Origin: Lentisphaerota bacterium
GTDB lineage: Bacteria; Verrucomicrobiota; Lentisphaeria; Victivallales; Victivallaceae
Length of the DNA stretch: 49,282 nt
Assembly: GCA_015061625.1 (NCBI GenBank)
Contig: SUWG01000020.1
Location: 1 to 49,282, forward strand
Direction: 5' to 3'
Shown here: positions 1 through 7,500 of the stretch, in pieces
How positions within the stretch are numbered: position 1 is the stretch's first letter
Layout: each line of letters begins with the position of its first letter
Position numbers and translations under genes: made by a program
Notes under the pieces: model-generated
What the model saw: the letters and a program-made list of their open reading frames with translations, nothing else
Databases searched by the model: none
What the model was told of the DNA's origin: nothing

Positions 1-116
1 TCCGGTGTCCATGGCGGAGCAAAAACACTCGTTCCCTTCCCGAACACGATAGTTAAGGGCTCCAGCGGCGATGGTACTGTAAATTTGACTATGGGAGAGT
101 AGCACGATGCCGGGAA
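1..116 (+). rRNA. rrf: 5S ribosomal RNA (5' end at or just before window start)
   Basis: The sequence holds the typical 5S core: a CCCGAACACG-type loop B/C segment near 38-50, the GTTAAG stretch near 51-57, and GCGGCGATGGTACTG near 65-80. The first bases (CCGGTG) pair with TGCCGG at 108-113 to form the terminal stem, so the molecule is essentially complete, lacking at most one or two 5' bases. It is a component of the large ribosomal subunit. An intrinsic terminator follows within ten bases, so this is the last gene of an rRNA operon whose 16S and 23S genes would lie before the window. Its 3' end is copied again downstream (451-466 and 761-776). Confidence 0.93.
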
Positions 117-164
117 TTTTTCTTACTGCCAATCATATTCGCACATGATTGGCAGTCTTTTTTT
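106..164 (+). repeat. 5S 3'-end plus terminator, first copy of a 59-bp direct repeat
   Basis: The segment from GATGCCGGGAA in the 5S 3' end through the terminator T-run recurs almost unchanged at 451-509 (one C/T change in the terminator loop). The original is part of a functional rRNA operon and the second copy has no 5S body before it. Confidence 0.88.
125..164 (+). terminator. Intrinsic terminator after 5S rRNA
   Basis: A 12-bp perfect inverted repeat (ACTGCCAATCAT at 125-136 and ATGATTGGCAGT at 145-156) with an 8-base loop is followed by CT7. It starts about nine bases after the end of the 5S gene, as expected for the end of an rRNA operon. Confidence 0.92.
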
Positions 165-264
165 ACCGCTTTCTTTTACAAAAAAGAAAGCTTGGCAAAG
201 AAAATGAAATGTCGCGGCACTCCGTTGTCGTGCCTTGATCGGTTTTTTGAAAGGAGATTGTTTG

Positions 265-466
265 CCCTCGCCGCCTCCGGAGCAAAACCCGAAATTTTCT
301 CATACTCCGGATAACAAGGCGTTACAGCATGATAACGAACGGGATTTTTGCCAAACTTTTTAAAAAGCGTCGATCAAACCGAGCGGCTTGCCACGGCGTA
401 TTGAAAAGAAGCCGGGAGCGGTGCGACACTTCGCCCCCGGCCGAGCCGGCGATGCCGGGAATTTTT
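265..466 (+). repeat. 202-bp direct repeat, copy A
   Basis: This segment matches 575-776 at an offset of 310 bases with only scattered changes. It contains the right arm of a long palindrome (CCTCGCCGCCTCCGG, then AAAACCCGAAA) but its left arm is absent, so copy A looks like a half element. It ends in a duplicate of the 5S 3' end (GATGCCGGGAATTTTT). No coding region is supported: the open frames across 388-788 are short, overlap each other and span the repeats. Confidence 0.88.
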
Positions 467-509
467 CTTACTGCCAATCATATTTGCACATGATTGGCAG
501 TCTTTTTTT
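451..509 (+). repeat. Second copy of 5S 3'-end plus terminator
   Basis: Copy of 106-164, with the stem (470-481 and 490-501) intact and followed by CT7, so it still has the form of an intrinsic terminator. It lies between the two copies of the 202-bp repeat. A third, shorter trace of the 5S end is at 761-776, where the terminator part is missing. Confidence 0.85.
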
Positions 510-627
510 ATCCGGATTATGGAAAATTATCGGGCCTTGCTGGTCGTTGGCTCGGTCGAGTACAGTCGTACACTCCCTCGCCGCCTCCGGCGCAAAACCC
601 GAAAATTTCTCATACTCCGGATAAAAA
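505..627. repeat. Long palindromic element, copy 1
   Basis: An imperfect palindrome of about 122 bp centred near 565. The outer arms TTTTATCCGGA and TCCGGATAAAA are complementary. Inside them, GAAAATTATCGGG pairs imperfectly with CCCGAAAATTTCTC. The centre carries GAGTACAGTCGTACACTC (558-575), a core shared with the elements at 2804-2912 and 17479-17605. The arm sequence is unrelated to those two, yet it is self-complementary. It lies wholly between genes. Confidence 0.8.
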
Positions 628-776
628 GGCGTTGCAGCATGATAACGAACGGGATTTTTGCCAAACTTTTTAAAAAGCGTCGATCAAACCGAGCGGCTTG
701 CTACGGCGTATTGAAAAGAAGCCGGGAGCGGTGCGACATTCCGCAACCGGCCGAGCCGGCGATGCCGGGAATTTTT
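575..776 (+). repeat. 202-bp direct repeat, copy B
   Basis: Second copy of the repeat at 265-466. It carries the right arm of palindromic element 1 and ends in the 5S-end fragment GATGCCGGGAATTTTT at 761-776. The sequence after that turns AT-rich and holds the promoter for the next gene. Confidence 0.88.
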
Positions 777-812
777 TTGTCAATATAAACATCGTTATTA
801 TATTTTAAAATA

Positions 813-841
813 TTGACTTATATTATTATCAATGCTATATT
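813..841 (+). promoter_or_regulatory. Promoter of the glycan gene cluster
   Basis: TTGACT (813-818), a 17-base spacer and TATATT (836-841) lie 40 bases before the FkbM gene start. This is close to the sigma-70 consensus and matches the TATATT -10 seen before several other genes here. Confidence 0.72.
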
Positions 842-881
842 ATGGCAGTTTTATCGTTTTTAATACTGACAGGAGGCTGTT

Positions 882-1814
882 ATGGGGTTGAGTTCTTTTT
901 ATGTTAAAAACTTATCACCTTGGCTGCGTAAAACCTCTTTCGGTGAACGTCTTGATATTGCGTTGGTTGCATTTAATGCTAATTTGCAATTTCCGATTCT
1001 CATATATGCAAATTCCGGCAGTAAAATTTTTACAGAAGCGGAGATAGAAGAACTGTTTGGGGACCTGGATAAAGAATCTATTGATGTTGCCAAAAGATTT
1101 ATTTCCAGGCAATATCGATGTGATTCCCGTTGTTTGATGTTACATCCGAAGTATTTCTATACACAGTCTGAACAGAGTGAATATAAAAAAATTCGTGCAG
1201 ATTACCGTAAAGCCATTCGACGTTATCATTTTCCGATGCATAGAGTCGGTCCGGAATCGCTTTACTATCACCATGGTTTACGTTTTGCTCCGGATTTTGT
1301 TAAAAAAAACATTTTCGGCAAATTATTTGGTGATGTTGGTGGTTGGCTGGGGGATTCCACATTGGTATTTAAGAACTATTCTCCGGCAAAGACGATTGTG
1401 TTCGAGCCGGTTGCCGAATGTCGGAAAATGTTGCTCAAAATTATGAAACGTAATCGGATTTCTCCGGAAAGTTTTGATTTGCAACCTTTCGGTTTATCCA
1501 ATGAATCAGGACATTTTGACGACATGGAGTTTCGTAAATTGGATGATTTTCAATTCGATATTCCTTTCGGTGTATTAAAAGCGGATATAGAAGGATATGG
1601 ACTGCGTTTTCTGCAAGGTGCAAAAAAAACGATCCAGCGGGACCGCCCATTACTTTCTCTGTCGATATATCACAATGAGGATGAGTTTGCTGGCATTTAC
1701 CGAACTTTGAAAGAATGGGATATTGATTATCATTGCGAAATAAAATCTTTTGCACCACTTGCATCGCATGGTGAGATATCGCTTTTTGCTTATCCGGCAG
1801 AGTGGAGTAAATGA
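882..1814 (+). CDS. FkbM-family methyltransferase
   Basis: Predicted S-adenosylmethionine-dependent methyltransferase of the FkbM family, which usually O-methylates sugars or glycan chains. Of its 310 residues, the first 140 are not recognised. The Rossmann core begins at about residue 150 with the glycine motif DVGGWLGDS, followed by the acidic strand end FEP near 168 and the family signature LKADIEGYGLRFLQGA near 231-246. The start is supported by a strong ribosome site (AGGAGG) eight bases upstream and a promoter at 813-841. The next gene starts three bases after its stop, so it is co-transcribed with a glycosyltransferase, which suggests action on the same surface glycan. The acceptor is unknown. 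Confidence 0.8.
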   Translation: MGLSSFYVKNLSPWLRKTSFGERLDIALVAFNANLQFPILIYANSGSKIFTEAEIEELFGDLDKESIDVAKRFISRQYRCDSRCLMLHPKYFYTQSEQSEYKKIRADYRKAIRRYHFPMHRVGPESLYYHHGLRFAPDFVKKNIFGKLFGDVGGWLGDSTLVFKNYSPAKTIVFEPVAECRKMLLKIMKRNRISPESFDLQPFGLSNESGHFDDMEFRKLDDFQFDIPFGVLKADIEGYGLRFLQGAKKTIQRDRPLLSLSIYHNEDEFAGIYRTLKEWDIDYHCEIKSFAPLASHGEISLFAYPAEWSK

Positions 1815-1817
1815 AAA

Positions 1818-2735
1818 ATGAGTGACAATCCGATAGTTTCCGTGATCATTCCTGTTTATAATACAGGAGAGGTACTGCGGGAAACAGTTGACTCTGTATT
1901 GCAACAGACGTTGGCAGATTTTGAATTGATTTTGATAGATGACGGGTCATCCGATCCGGTAACTGAAAAAATACTTGACTCGCTGCAAGATCCGAGGATA
2001 CGGGTTATACGTCAGGGTAATGCCGGCGTTGCAGCCGCCCGAAACCGGGGCTGTGCTGAAGCCAGAGGGAAATACATTTCTTTTTTGGATCACGATGATC
2101 TTTTTCTGCCTGAAAAACTGCTGGAAAGCAAAAAACTGCTGGATGAAAATCCCACAGCTGTTATTGCATATTCAGATATTATTCCATTTGGTGAATATGC
2201 TGAAAATGCAATCAAACTTGCTTCGGCAGAATCAATAGATATAACAGTTTTGCTTGAACAAAACCGGATTTATTCGATGAGTTGTGTTGTGGTCAGGAGT
2301 GATATTCTGAAAAATTCTGGCATCGTGTTTGATCCGCAGTGTGTGCCGTGTGATGATTGGGATTTTTATTTGCATTGTGCGTGTAAAGGTCAGATAATTC
2401 GCAGTAAAAAGGCTTTGGTTAAATACCGGATTCACGGCAATAATCAAAGTTCCAATATGTTGAAAATGTATTATGCGGGGATTTATGTGCTGCACAAATC
2501 TCTGCAAAAACTTGATGTGATTTCTGTTGAAACAGGCATTCCCAAAAGGCGACTGCGTAAGGCTGCCCGTTATGCTTTAGCAGAGCATCATTACGGAATT
2601 GTATTTCAATATCTGCAAAAGAAATGTTCTCTGACGTGTGCTATCGGCAATGCTGTGAAAGCATTTTTTTACCATCCGTTTTCCGGAAAAATAACAGGTT
2701 ATCTCCGGAAGAAAATTTTTTCAAACAAAAACTGA
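1818..2735 (+). CDS. Glycosyltransferase family 2
   Basis: GT-A fold sugar transferase of 305 residues. The N-terminus shows the family pattern VSVIIPVYN at residues 7-15, the nucleotide-binding DDGSSD near 42-47, the segment GNAGVAAARNRG near 69-80 and the metal-binding FLDHDD near 89-94. A CVVVRSDIL strand and a W-D-FYLH segment follow as in bacterial GT2 enzymes. No membrane segment is evident, so it probably acts at the cytoplasmic face using a nucleotide sugar. It is three bases after the FkbM gene and shares its promoter. Donor and acceptor cannot be read from the sequence. Confidence 0.88.
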   Translation: MSDNPIVSVIIPVYNTGEVLRETVDSVLQQTLADFELILIDDGSSDPVTEKILDSLQDPRIRVIRQGNAGVAAARNRGCAEARGKYISFLDHDDLFLPEKLLESKKLLDENPTAVIAYSDIIPFGEYAENAIKLASAESIDITVLLEQNRIYSMSCVVVRSDILKNSGIVFDPQCVPCDDWDFYLHCACKGQIIRSKKALVKYRIHGNNQSSNMLKMYYAGIYVLHKSLQKLDVISVETGIPKRRLRKAARYALAEHHYGIVFQYLQKKCSLTCAIGNAVKAFFYHPFSGKITGYLRKKIFSNKN

Positions 2736-2803
2736 CCGGATTTTTTTCATTCTGTTGTAATTTGTTATTGTCTCATTTTTTGTGAAAAATCAAACTACGG
2801 CGG

Positions 2804-2912
2804 CGCATTGCGGGTAATCTCTTGGCCTATCTGCGGACGTTTTCGCAGTCGAGTACGGTAGTACACTCCTGCTCATCCGCCTTGATAGACCTGCGACCTT
2901 ACCTCGCACTGC
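2804..2912. repeat. Long palindromic element, copy 2
   Basis: Fills most of the 355-bp gap between two glycan genes. It is an imperfect palindrome of about 109 bp centred near 2858. The left arm GCATTGCGGGTAATC...TTGGCCTATCTGCGG pairs with the right arm CCGCCTTGATAGACC...TTACCTCGCACTGC. The centre carries GAGTACGGTAGTACACTC (2851-2868), the core of elements 1 and 3. Compared with element 3, the stem segment CCAAGTC is here GCCTATC and its partner changes to match (GACTTGG becomes GATAGACC). The rest of the gap (2913-3090) is not assigned, apart from a small GTGTTT/AAACAC hairpin near 3028-3041. Confidence 0.82.
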
Positions 2913-3105
2913 ATCCATCAGTCTTCGCGTAAAGCTGCGCCCAGACAAGCCGGTTGGATCAAACCCGTGTAGGCCTGGTTGACAAATCACGACTTACGTG
3001 ATATGTTTTATAAGTTAAAGAAGGAGTGTTTACAAACACATTCTTGAATTTTACAAGATTTAGGACATTATCTGTAATTTATATTTTAGATTGAAAGTTG
3101 TTTTT

Positions 3106-4035
3106 ATGCTTATTAGTGATTGGTGCAAAATTAAAATAAAGCATTTGTTGCTGAAAATATTATATGCAAAGCACGACGGCATCAGAAAATTCTCTGGAGA
3201 ATATCCTTGGGTTGATCCGCAATTTCAAAATGGTGATGTGATATTCACTCATGGCGGTGGGATCGGCGATATTTTATTTTCGTTGTATTTTTGCAAAGAA
3301 CTTTCTGAATTCTGCGGCAAATCTGCAATTCATTATCACATTCTTACCAATACTTATGACCCGAAAAGCAGAACCGGCTACAACAGTGGTGTTTCCCGCA
3401 GTGTCGCTGACTTTCTGCAACCGTTGTTGGCTTCACAGCCATATATAACGCAGGTCATCTGTGATGCACCTCCGGCAGGGAATGTTGTTGAACTTAACGA
3501 TTTCCGGAAATTGAAAATTAATTTTTATTCCGGAGATATCCGCAACTGGTATTACAATCTTACTCAACATCATTTGCCAAGGGAATTCTGGAAACCGGTG
3601 ATTTTTGCCGAACCGGATTTCACTTATCGCGGCAAGGTTATTATCTGCCTGACTCCGCGATACCGCAACGTGAATATCGATTGCCGTAAATTGGAGCCAT
3701 TCAGAAAGTATCTGATCTTTGCCGGTATTCAACCGGAATATGAGGATTTCAAAAAGGAATTTTTTGAAATACCTTTCCTCAAATGTGAAAATATGTTGCA
3801 GCTGGCGCAGTATATGGCCGGTGCAAAGGGTTTCATCGGCAATCAGAGCGGAATATATTCGCTGGCAGAATGTATGAAGCTCCCGCGCATCCTGCTGGCT
3901 CCGGATTTTGTTGATTTGAATGGAGTTGTCATTCCCGGACCGCACAATAATCATCCGCAGGGCGGCTGGTGTGAATCTGTTTCCTCTACGGAAAAGATGA
4001 TTGCCGCAGTCACTGCTCTTTTATCAAAGGAGTAG
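3106..4035 (+). CDS. Glycosyltransferase family 9-like protein
   Basis: Protein of 309 residues resembling the GT-B family 9 (heptosyltransferase-like) enzymes. Visible marks are the N-terminal GGGIGDILFSL motif and, near the C-terminus, GNQSGIYSLAECMKLPRILL, which matches the family's donor-binding G-N-x-S-G...A block. A TTG start at 3091 in the same frame is possible. The ATG at 3106 was chosen because a weak GAAAG lies eight bases upstream, but the start is uncertain. It sits between two GT2 genes and is followed three bases later by one of them. Whether it transfers heptose or another sugar is not known. Confidence 0.68.
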   Translation: MLISDWCKIKIKHLLLKILYAKHDGIRKFSGEYPWVDPQFQNGDVIFTHGGGIGDILFSLYFCKELSEFCGKSAIHYHILTNTYDPKSRTGYNSGVSRSVADFLQPLLASQPYITQVICDAPPAGNVVELNDFRKLKINFYSGDIRNWYYNLTQHHLPREFWKPVIFAEPDFTYRGKVIICLTPRYRNVNIDCRKLEPFRKYLIFAGIQPEYEDFKKEFFEIPFLKCENMLQLAQYMAGAKGFIGNQSGIYSLAECMKLPRILLAPDFVDLNGVVIPGPHNNHPQGGWCESVSSTEKMIAAVTALLSKE

Positions 4036-4038
4036 GTC

Positions 4039-4995
4039 GTGAAAATTTCAGTTGCTCTTGCCGCTTATAAAGGCGAAAAATTTATCGGAGAGCAGATCGC
4101 TTCTCTGCTGGAACAGACTCTTTTGCCCGATGAGATCGTTATAACTGATGATTCTCCGGATGATTTGACGGAAAAAGCCGTGAAAAAATTTTCCGATCCA
4201 CGCATCCGTTATTTCCGTAACGATAAACAGTTGGGTGTGAACCGTAATTTTGAAAGAGCGATATCACTTTGCAGCGGTGAAATAATTTTTCTTTGTGATC
4301 AGGATGATGTGTGGAAAAAAGACAAGATCGGAAAAATGGTCGATGCTTTGGAAAAAGATCCGGATGCTGACGGCGTTTTCTGCAACAGTACCGTGGTGAA
4401 TAGCGAATTGAAACCGTTGGGGTTTGGCCTTTGGCAAATGCGTGGTTTTTCTGAAAAAATGCAGAAACGGTTTCTCGCAGGCAAACAGTTGGATGTTTTT
4501 TTGAAAAGGGTGACTTGCTCCACTCATAATATCGCATTGCGGCGGCGGATTCTGGAAAAAGCCCTGCCTTTCCCGGAGTTGGGACCTTTTTACTCGGATA
4601 CCTGGTTCGGATTGTTGATCGCCGCTGTCAGTAAATGGGTTTTGACAGATAAGGAATTGACTTTGTACCGGGTGCATGGTGACAATCTTTCCGCACCGGA
4701 GTTGGCCGGTTTTACTGCCCAGATGCAGTTATCCCGGAATGCCCGTAAGAAAAATTCCATTGCTGCGACCACAGTATTGGCAGAAGAATTATTGAAACGT
4801 CTGCCGGAAAATACGCCGGAAAATATCCGGAGCAAATTGACCGGTTTTGCCCGTCATTATACCATCCGCAACGGTTATTCCCGGCATTTTTTCATCCGGA
4901 TATTTCAGGTCGCCGCAGAAATTTTTTCCTGCCGTTACAGCCGTTACTCCAACGGTTGGAAATCAATTGCCGCCGATTTGTTCCTGTTTCAATGA
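4039..4995 (+). CDS. Glycosyltransferase family 2 (rhamnosyltransferase-like)
   Basis: GT2 protein of 318 residues. The N-terminus reads ISVALAAYKGEKFIGEQIASLLEQ, with the nucleotide-binding TDDSPDD near 35-41 and the metal site LCDQDDVW near 84-91. The QDDVW form is typical of rhamnosyl- and related O-antigen transferases. The start is GTG, supported by AAGGAG about ten bases upstream in the tail of the preceding gene. It closes the glycan cluster and no terminator was recognised after it. Substrate specificity is inferred only from the motif style. Confidence 0.85.
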   Translation: MKISVALAAYKGEKFIGEQIASLLEQTLLPDEIVITDDSPDDLTEKAVKKFSDPRIRYFRNDKQLGVNRNFERAISLCSGEIIFLCDQDDVWKKDKIGKMVDALEKDPDADGVFCNSTVVNSELKPLGFGLWQMRGFSEKMQKRFLAGKQLDVFLKRVTCSTHNIALRRRILEKALPFPELGPFYSDTWFGLLIAAVSKWVLTDKELTLYRVHGDNLSAPELAGFTAQMQLSRNARKKNSIAATTVLAEELLKRLPENTPENIRSKLTGFARHYTIRNGYSRHFFIRIFQVAAEIFSCRYSRYSNGWKSIAADLFLFQ

Positions 4996-5012
4996 AAAAT
5001 CATACTTTTGAT

Positions 5013-5041
5013 TTGCAAAATGGGTAAAATGGGGTTATATT
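5013..5041 (+). promoter_or_regulatory. Promoter for rplU-purC
   Basis: TTGCAA (5013-5018), 17 bases, then TATATT (5036-5041), 66 bases before rplU. It is a good sigma-70 type match with the same -10 as other promoters in the window. Confidence 0.65.
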
Positions 5042-5106
5042 ATTAGAATTGTAGAATATCTGTATAAAAATAAACAAACCATTTTATAAGAACAGGAGTA
5101 AAAAAA

Positions 5107-5418
5107 ATGTACGCTATCATTCAGACTGGCAGCAAACAGTACAAAGTCGCCGTTGGCGATATCGTCGAAGTCGAAAAACTCGGTCTCGAAGCCGGTGCCG
5201 ATGTCACTTTTGATCAGGTTCTCGCCGTGGCTGGCGAAGACGGCAAACTCAACATCGGTACCCCGATGGTCGAAGGTGCCAAAGTTTCCGCCAAAGTGCT
5301 CGATAACTTCCGCGCCAAAAAGATCGTCGTTTTCAAAATGAAACGCCGCAAAGGCTATCGCCGTACCCAGGGCCACCGCCAGAATCTTACCCGCGTTGAG
5401 ATCACCGCTATTGCGTAA
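5107..5418 (+). CDS. rplU: 50S ribosomal protein L21
   Basis: Full-length L21 of 103 residues, a 23S rRNA-binding protein of the large subunit. It begins [14 protein letters not shown] and ends with the family signature [22 protein letters not shown] ribosome site (AGGAG) lies about 10 bases before the ATG. L21 is normally followed by rpmA (L27), but here purC starts ten bases after the stop, so the usual pair has been split. Confidence 0.98.
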   Translation: MYAIIQTGSKQYKVAVGDIVEVEKLGLEAGADVTFDQVLAVAGEDGKLNIGTPMVEGAKVSAKVLDNFRAKKIVVFKMKRRKGYRRTQGHRQNLTRVEITAIA

Positions 5419-5427
5419 GGTATAATT

Positions 5428-6324
5428 ATGCAGTACGGAGCCAATGGTGCTTTGCTGGGAACTGAACTTCCCGGCATCAAGCTGGTCAACCGCGGAAAAG
5501 TGCGGGATATTTACGATCTCGGTGATGCGTTGCTGTTTGTGGCGACTGACCGTTTGAGTGCCTTTGATGTGGTCATGCCGACCGGTGTGCCGCGCAAAGG
5601 TGAAGTTTTGACCCAGATCTCGCTTTTCTGGTTCGACTTGCTCAAAGATGTGCCGAATCACCTGATTTCTGCGGATGTTACTTCCCGTGAGGAGTTGAAA
5701 CCCTATGCTAAAGATCTGCAGGGGCGTTCTCTGATCGTGAAAAAGGCGAAAGTTCTTCCGATCGAGTGCATTGTGCGCGGTTATCTCGTCGGCAGCGGTT
5801 GGAAAGATTACCAGAAAACCGGCATGGTTTCCGGTTTGAAGCTGCGTGACGGTTACAAACAGGCTTCCAAATTGGATGAACCGCTTTTCACTCCTTCGAC
5901 TAAAGCTGCTGTCGGTGATCACGATGAAGCGATCAGTTTTGAGGGCGTGGCGGAGATCATCGGTTTGGAAAAGGCCGCCAAGGTGCGTGATTTGGCTCTG
6001 CATATCTACACCACGGCCCGCGATTACGCCGCTGAACGCGGTATCATCGTGGCTGATACCAAATTTGAATTCGGTGAGATCGATGGTGAGATCATTCTGA
6101 TCGACGAAGTGTTGACTCCGGATTCCAGCCGCTTCTGGCCCGCTGACCAGTATGTGGAAGGAACCAGCCCGGTGAGTTTGGATAAACAGTTTGTCCGTGA
6201 CTATCTGGAAAGTCTGGATTGGGATAAGAATCCTCCCGCTCCGGCTCTGCCCGATGAAGTTGTGGAAAAAACTGCAGCCAAATATTTGGATGCTTACCGG
6301 ATGCTTTCCGGTAAGGAACTGTAA
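5428..6324 (+). CDS. purC: Phosphoribosylaminoimidazole-succinocarboxamide synthase
   Basis: SAICAR synthase joins aspartate to CAIR with ATP in purine synthesis. The 298-residue protein has the N-terminal nucleotide-binding stretch VNRGKVRDIYDLGD, the conserved ATDRLSAFD, the ECIVRGYLVGSGWKDY block and LIDEVLTPDSSRFWP. Its length matches the longer SAICAR synthase type, also found in yeast, rather than the 240-residue type. It is ten bases after rplU and probably co-transcribed with it. A strong terminator follows. Confidence 0.97.
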   Translation: MQYGANGALLGTELPGIKLVNRGKVRDIYDLGDALLFVATDRLSAFDVVMPTGVPRKGEVLTQISLFWFDLLKDVPNHLISADVTSREELKPYAKDLQGRSLIVKKAKVLPIECIVRGYLVGSGWKDYQKTGMVSGLKLRDGYKQASKLDEPLFTPSTKAAVGDHDEAISFEGVAEIIGLEKAAKVRDLALHIYTTARDYAAERGIIVADTKFEFGEIDGEIILIDEVLTPDSSRFWPADQYVEGTSPVSLDKQFVRDYLESLDWDKNPPAPALPDEVVEKTAAKYLDAYRMLSGKEL

Positions 6325-6338
6325 AAGCAGTTGTTTGA

Positions 6339-6366
6339 AAGCGGCGTTAATACGCCGCTTTTTTAT
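6339..6366 (+). terminator. Intrinsic terminator after purC
   Basis: The stem AAGCGGCG (6339-6346) and CGCCGCTT (6353-6360), with a short AT-rich loop, runs into TTTTTATTTTT. Confidence 0.88.
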
Positions 6367-6384
6367 TTTTATGAGGGAGGGGTT

Positions 6385-7140
6385 ATGTTAGACGTGATAA
6401 CTTCATTGGATGTAACGCAGTTGGTGGTATTGATCATCGCCGCCATGTTGATCGGGGTGAATAAAACGGCGATTCCCGGTTTGGGGGTGTTGCCGGTGGT
6501 GATGCTGACACTGGTTTTTGAAACCAGAATGTCCACCGGTATTCAGTTGGGAATGCTGGCTATGGCCGATGTGGTTGCCGTGGCATATTATCGCAAGCAG
6601 GCAGATTGGAAAATTTTGTTGCGCCTGTTGCCGTGGGCATTGGGCGGTATTGCACTGGGCAGTGTGATATTGCGCTTTATTCCGACTGACGGAGTGGTGA
6701 TGAAACGGACGATCGGCGGTATTGTGCTGGCATTGATGGCATTGAGTTTCATCCGCAAAAAACTTGATCCGGAAAAAATCCCCAGCGGTATCGGCTGGTC
6801 AGGATTTTACGGTATTTTGCTCGGTTCTACGACCCAGTTGGCCAATGCGGCAGGGCCGGTTTCCTCCATATACTTTTTGTCAATGAAACTGCCCAAAGAG
6901 AAATATCTGGGCTGTTGTGCATGGTTTTTCCTGATCCTGAACTGGATCAAATTGCCGGTTTTCGCTTTCGAGGGCAGGGTGACATTGGAATCGGTGAAGT
7001 TGGATTTGTGTATGCTGCCATTTATTATTCTGGGTGGTTTTCTTGGGATCGTGTTGTTGCAGAAATTGCCGCAGAAAATATTTGAAAATATTATACAAAT
7101 GCTGGTTGTGGTGGCATCACTGCGCCTGCTCTGGGGTTAA
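6385..7140 (+). CDS. TauE/SafE-family sulfite or organoanion exporter
   Basis: Inner-membrane protein of 251 residues with seven or eight predicted hydrophobic spans and the family hallmark GVNKTAIPGLGVLPVVML in the first third. The second half contains a related repeat (GSTTQLANAAGPVSSIYFL), as expected for the duplicated TauE/SafE fold. Members move sulfite, sulfoacetate or similar anions, and the substrate here is not indicated. The start is the ATG preceded by GAGGGAGGGG. Earlier in-frame starts would run into the purC terminator. It appears to be a single-gene unit. Confidence 0.88.
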   Translation: MLDVITSLDVTQLVVLIIAAMLIGVNKTAIPGLGVLPVVMLTLVFETRMSTGIQLGMLAMADVVAVAYYRKQADWKILLRLLPWALGGIALGSVILRFIPTDGVVMKRTIGGIVLALMALSFIRKKLDPEKIPSGIGWSGFYGILLGSTTQLANAAGPVSSIYFLSMKLPKEKYLGCCAWFFLILNWIKLPVFAFEGRVTLESVKLDLCMLPFIILGGFLGIVLLQKLPQKIFENIIQMLVVVASLRLLWG

Positions 7141-7179
7141 TATTGGCATTATGGGCGATTTTGCGCGGAGATGTGTGTT

Positions 7180-7244
7180 AACGGCAACAAACGGTAATAA
7201 ACGGTAACAAACGGTAACAAACGGTAATAAACGGAAGAAAACGG
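7180..7244 (+). repeat. 10-bp tandem array (ACGGTAACAA type)
   Basis: Six units of a 10-bp repeat with small changes (ACGGCAACAA, ACGGTAATAA, ACGGTAACAA twice, ACGGTAATAA, ACGGAAGAAA) plus a final ACGG. The same 10-mer is tandemly repeated at 17283-17328, inside the large inverted repeat. The array follows the permease gene and contains no frame worth calling. Confidence 0.88.
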
Positions 7245-7256
7245 ACTGCTAAAAAC

Positions 7257-7500
7257 AGTTTCTTTGCCTGCTTTCTTTTCTAAAGAAAGTAGGGAATTCC
7301 GTTTTTCTTTTGCTTACTTTTCTTTTTCCCGTACAGCAAAGAGTTTCTTTGCCTGCTTTCTTTTTTAAAGAAAGTAGGGAATTCCGTTTTTCTTTTGCTT
7401 ACTTTTCTTTTTCCCGTACAGCAAAGAGTTTCTTTGCCTACTTTCTTTTCTAAAGAAAGTAGGGAATCCCGTTTTTCTTTTGCTTACTTTTCTTTTTCCG
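7257..7500. repeat. Three 85-bp tandem repeats with nested hairpins
   Basis: Units begin at 7257, 7342 and 7427 and are nearly identical. The last diverges after about 7500. Each holds the hairpin CTTTCTTTT-TAAAGAAAG, and the unit junctions form a second one (GCAAAGA-GTT-TCTTTGC). The third unit runs past the stop codon of the minus-strand gene that ends at 7484, so the repeat supplies the last codons of that gene. With the 10-bp array, this accounts for the 343-bp gap between the genes. Confidence 0.9.

Noticed and set aside
388..788. Two overlapping open frames of 78 and 89 codons
   Set aside because: They lie across the 202-bp repeats, palindrome 1 and the duplicated terminator, have no ribosome site and no family similarity.
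2736..3090. A tRNA or other known RNA gene
   Set aside because: The structure is a palindrome with the core shared by two other loci; no cloverleaf or known RNA signature could be drawn.
5035..6003. A 322-codon frame on the minus strand opposite rplU and purC
   Set aside because: It is antisense to two certain genes and shows no domain.
7180..7500. A CRISPR array
   Set aside because: Units are contiguous (10 bp and 85 bp) without unique spacers of constant size, and no cas genes are present.
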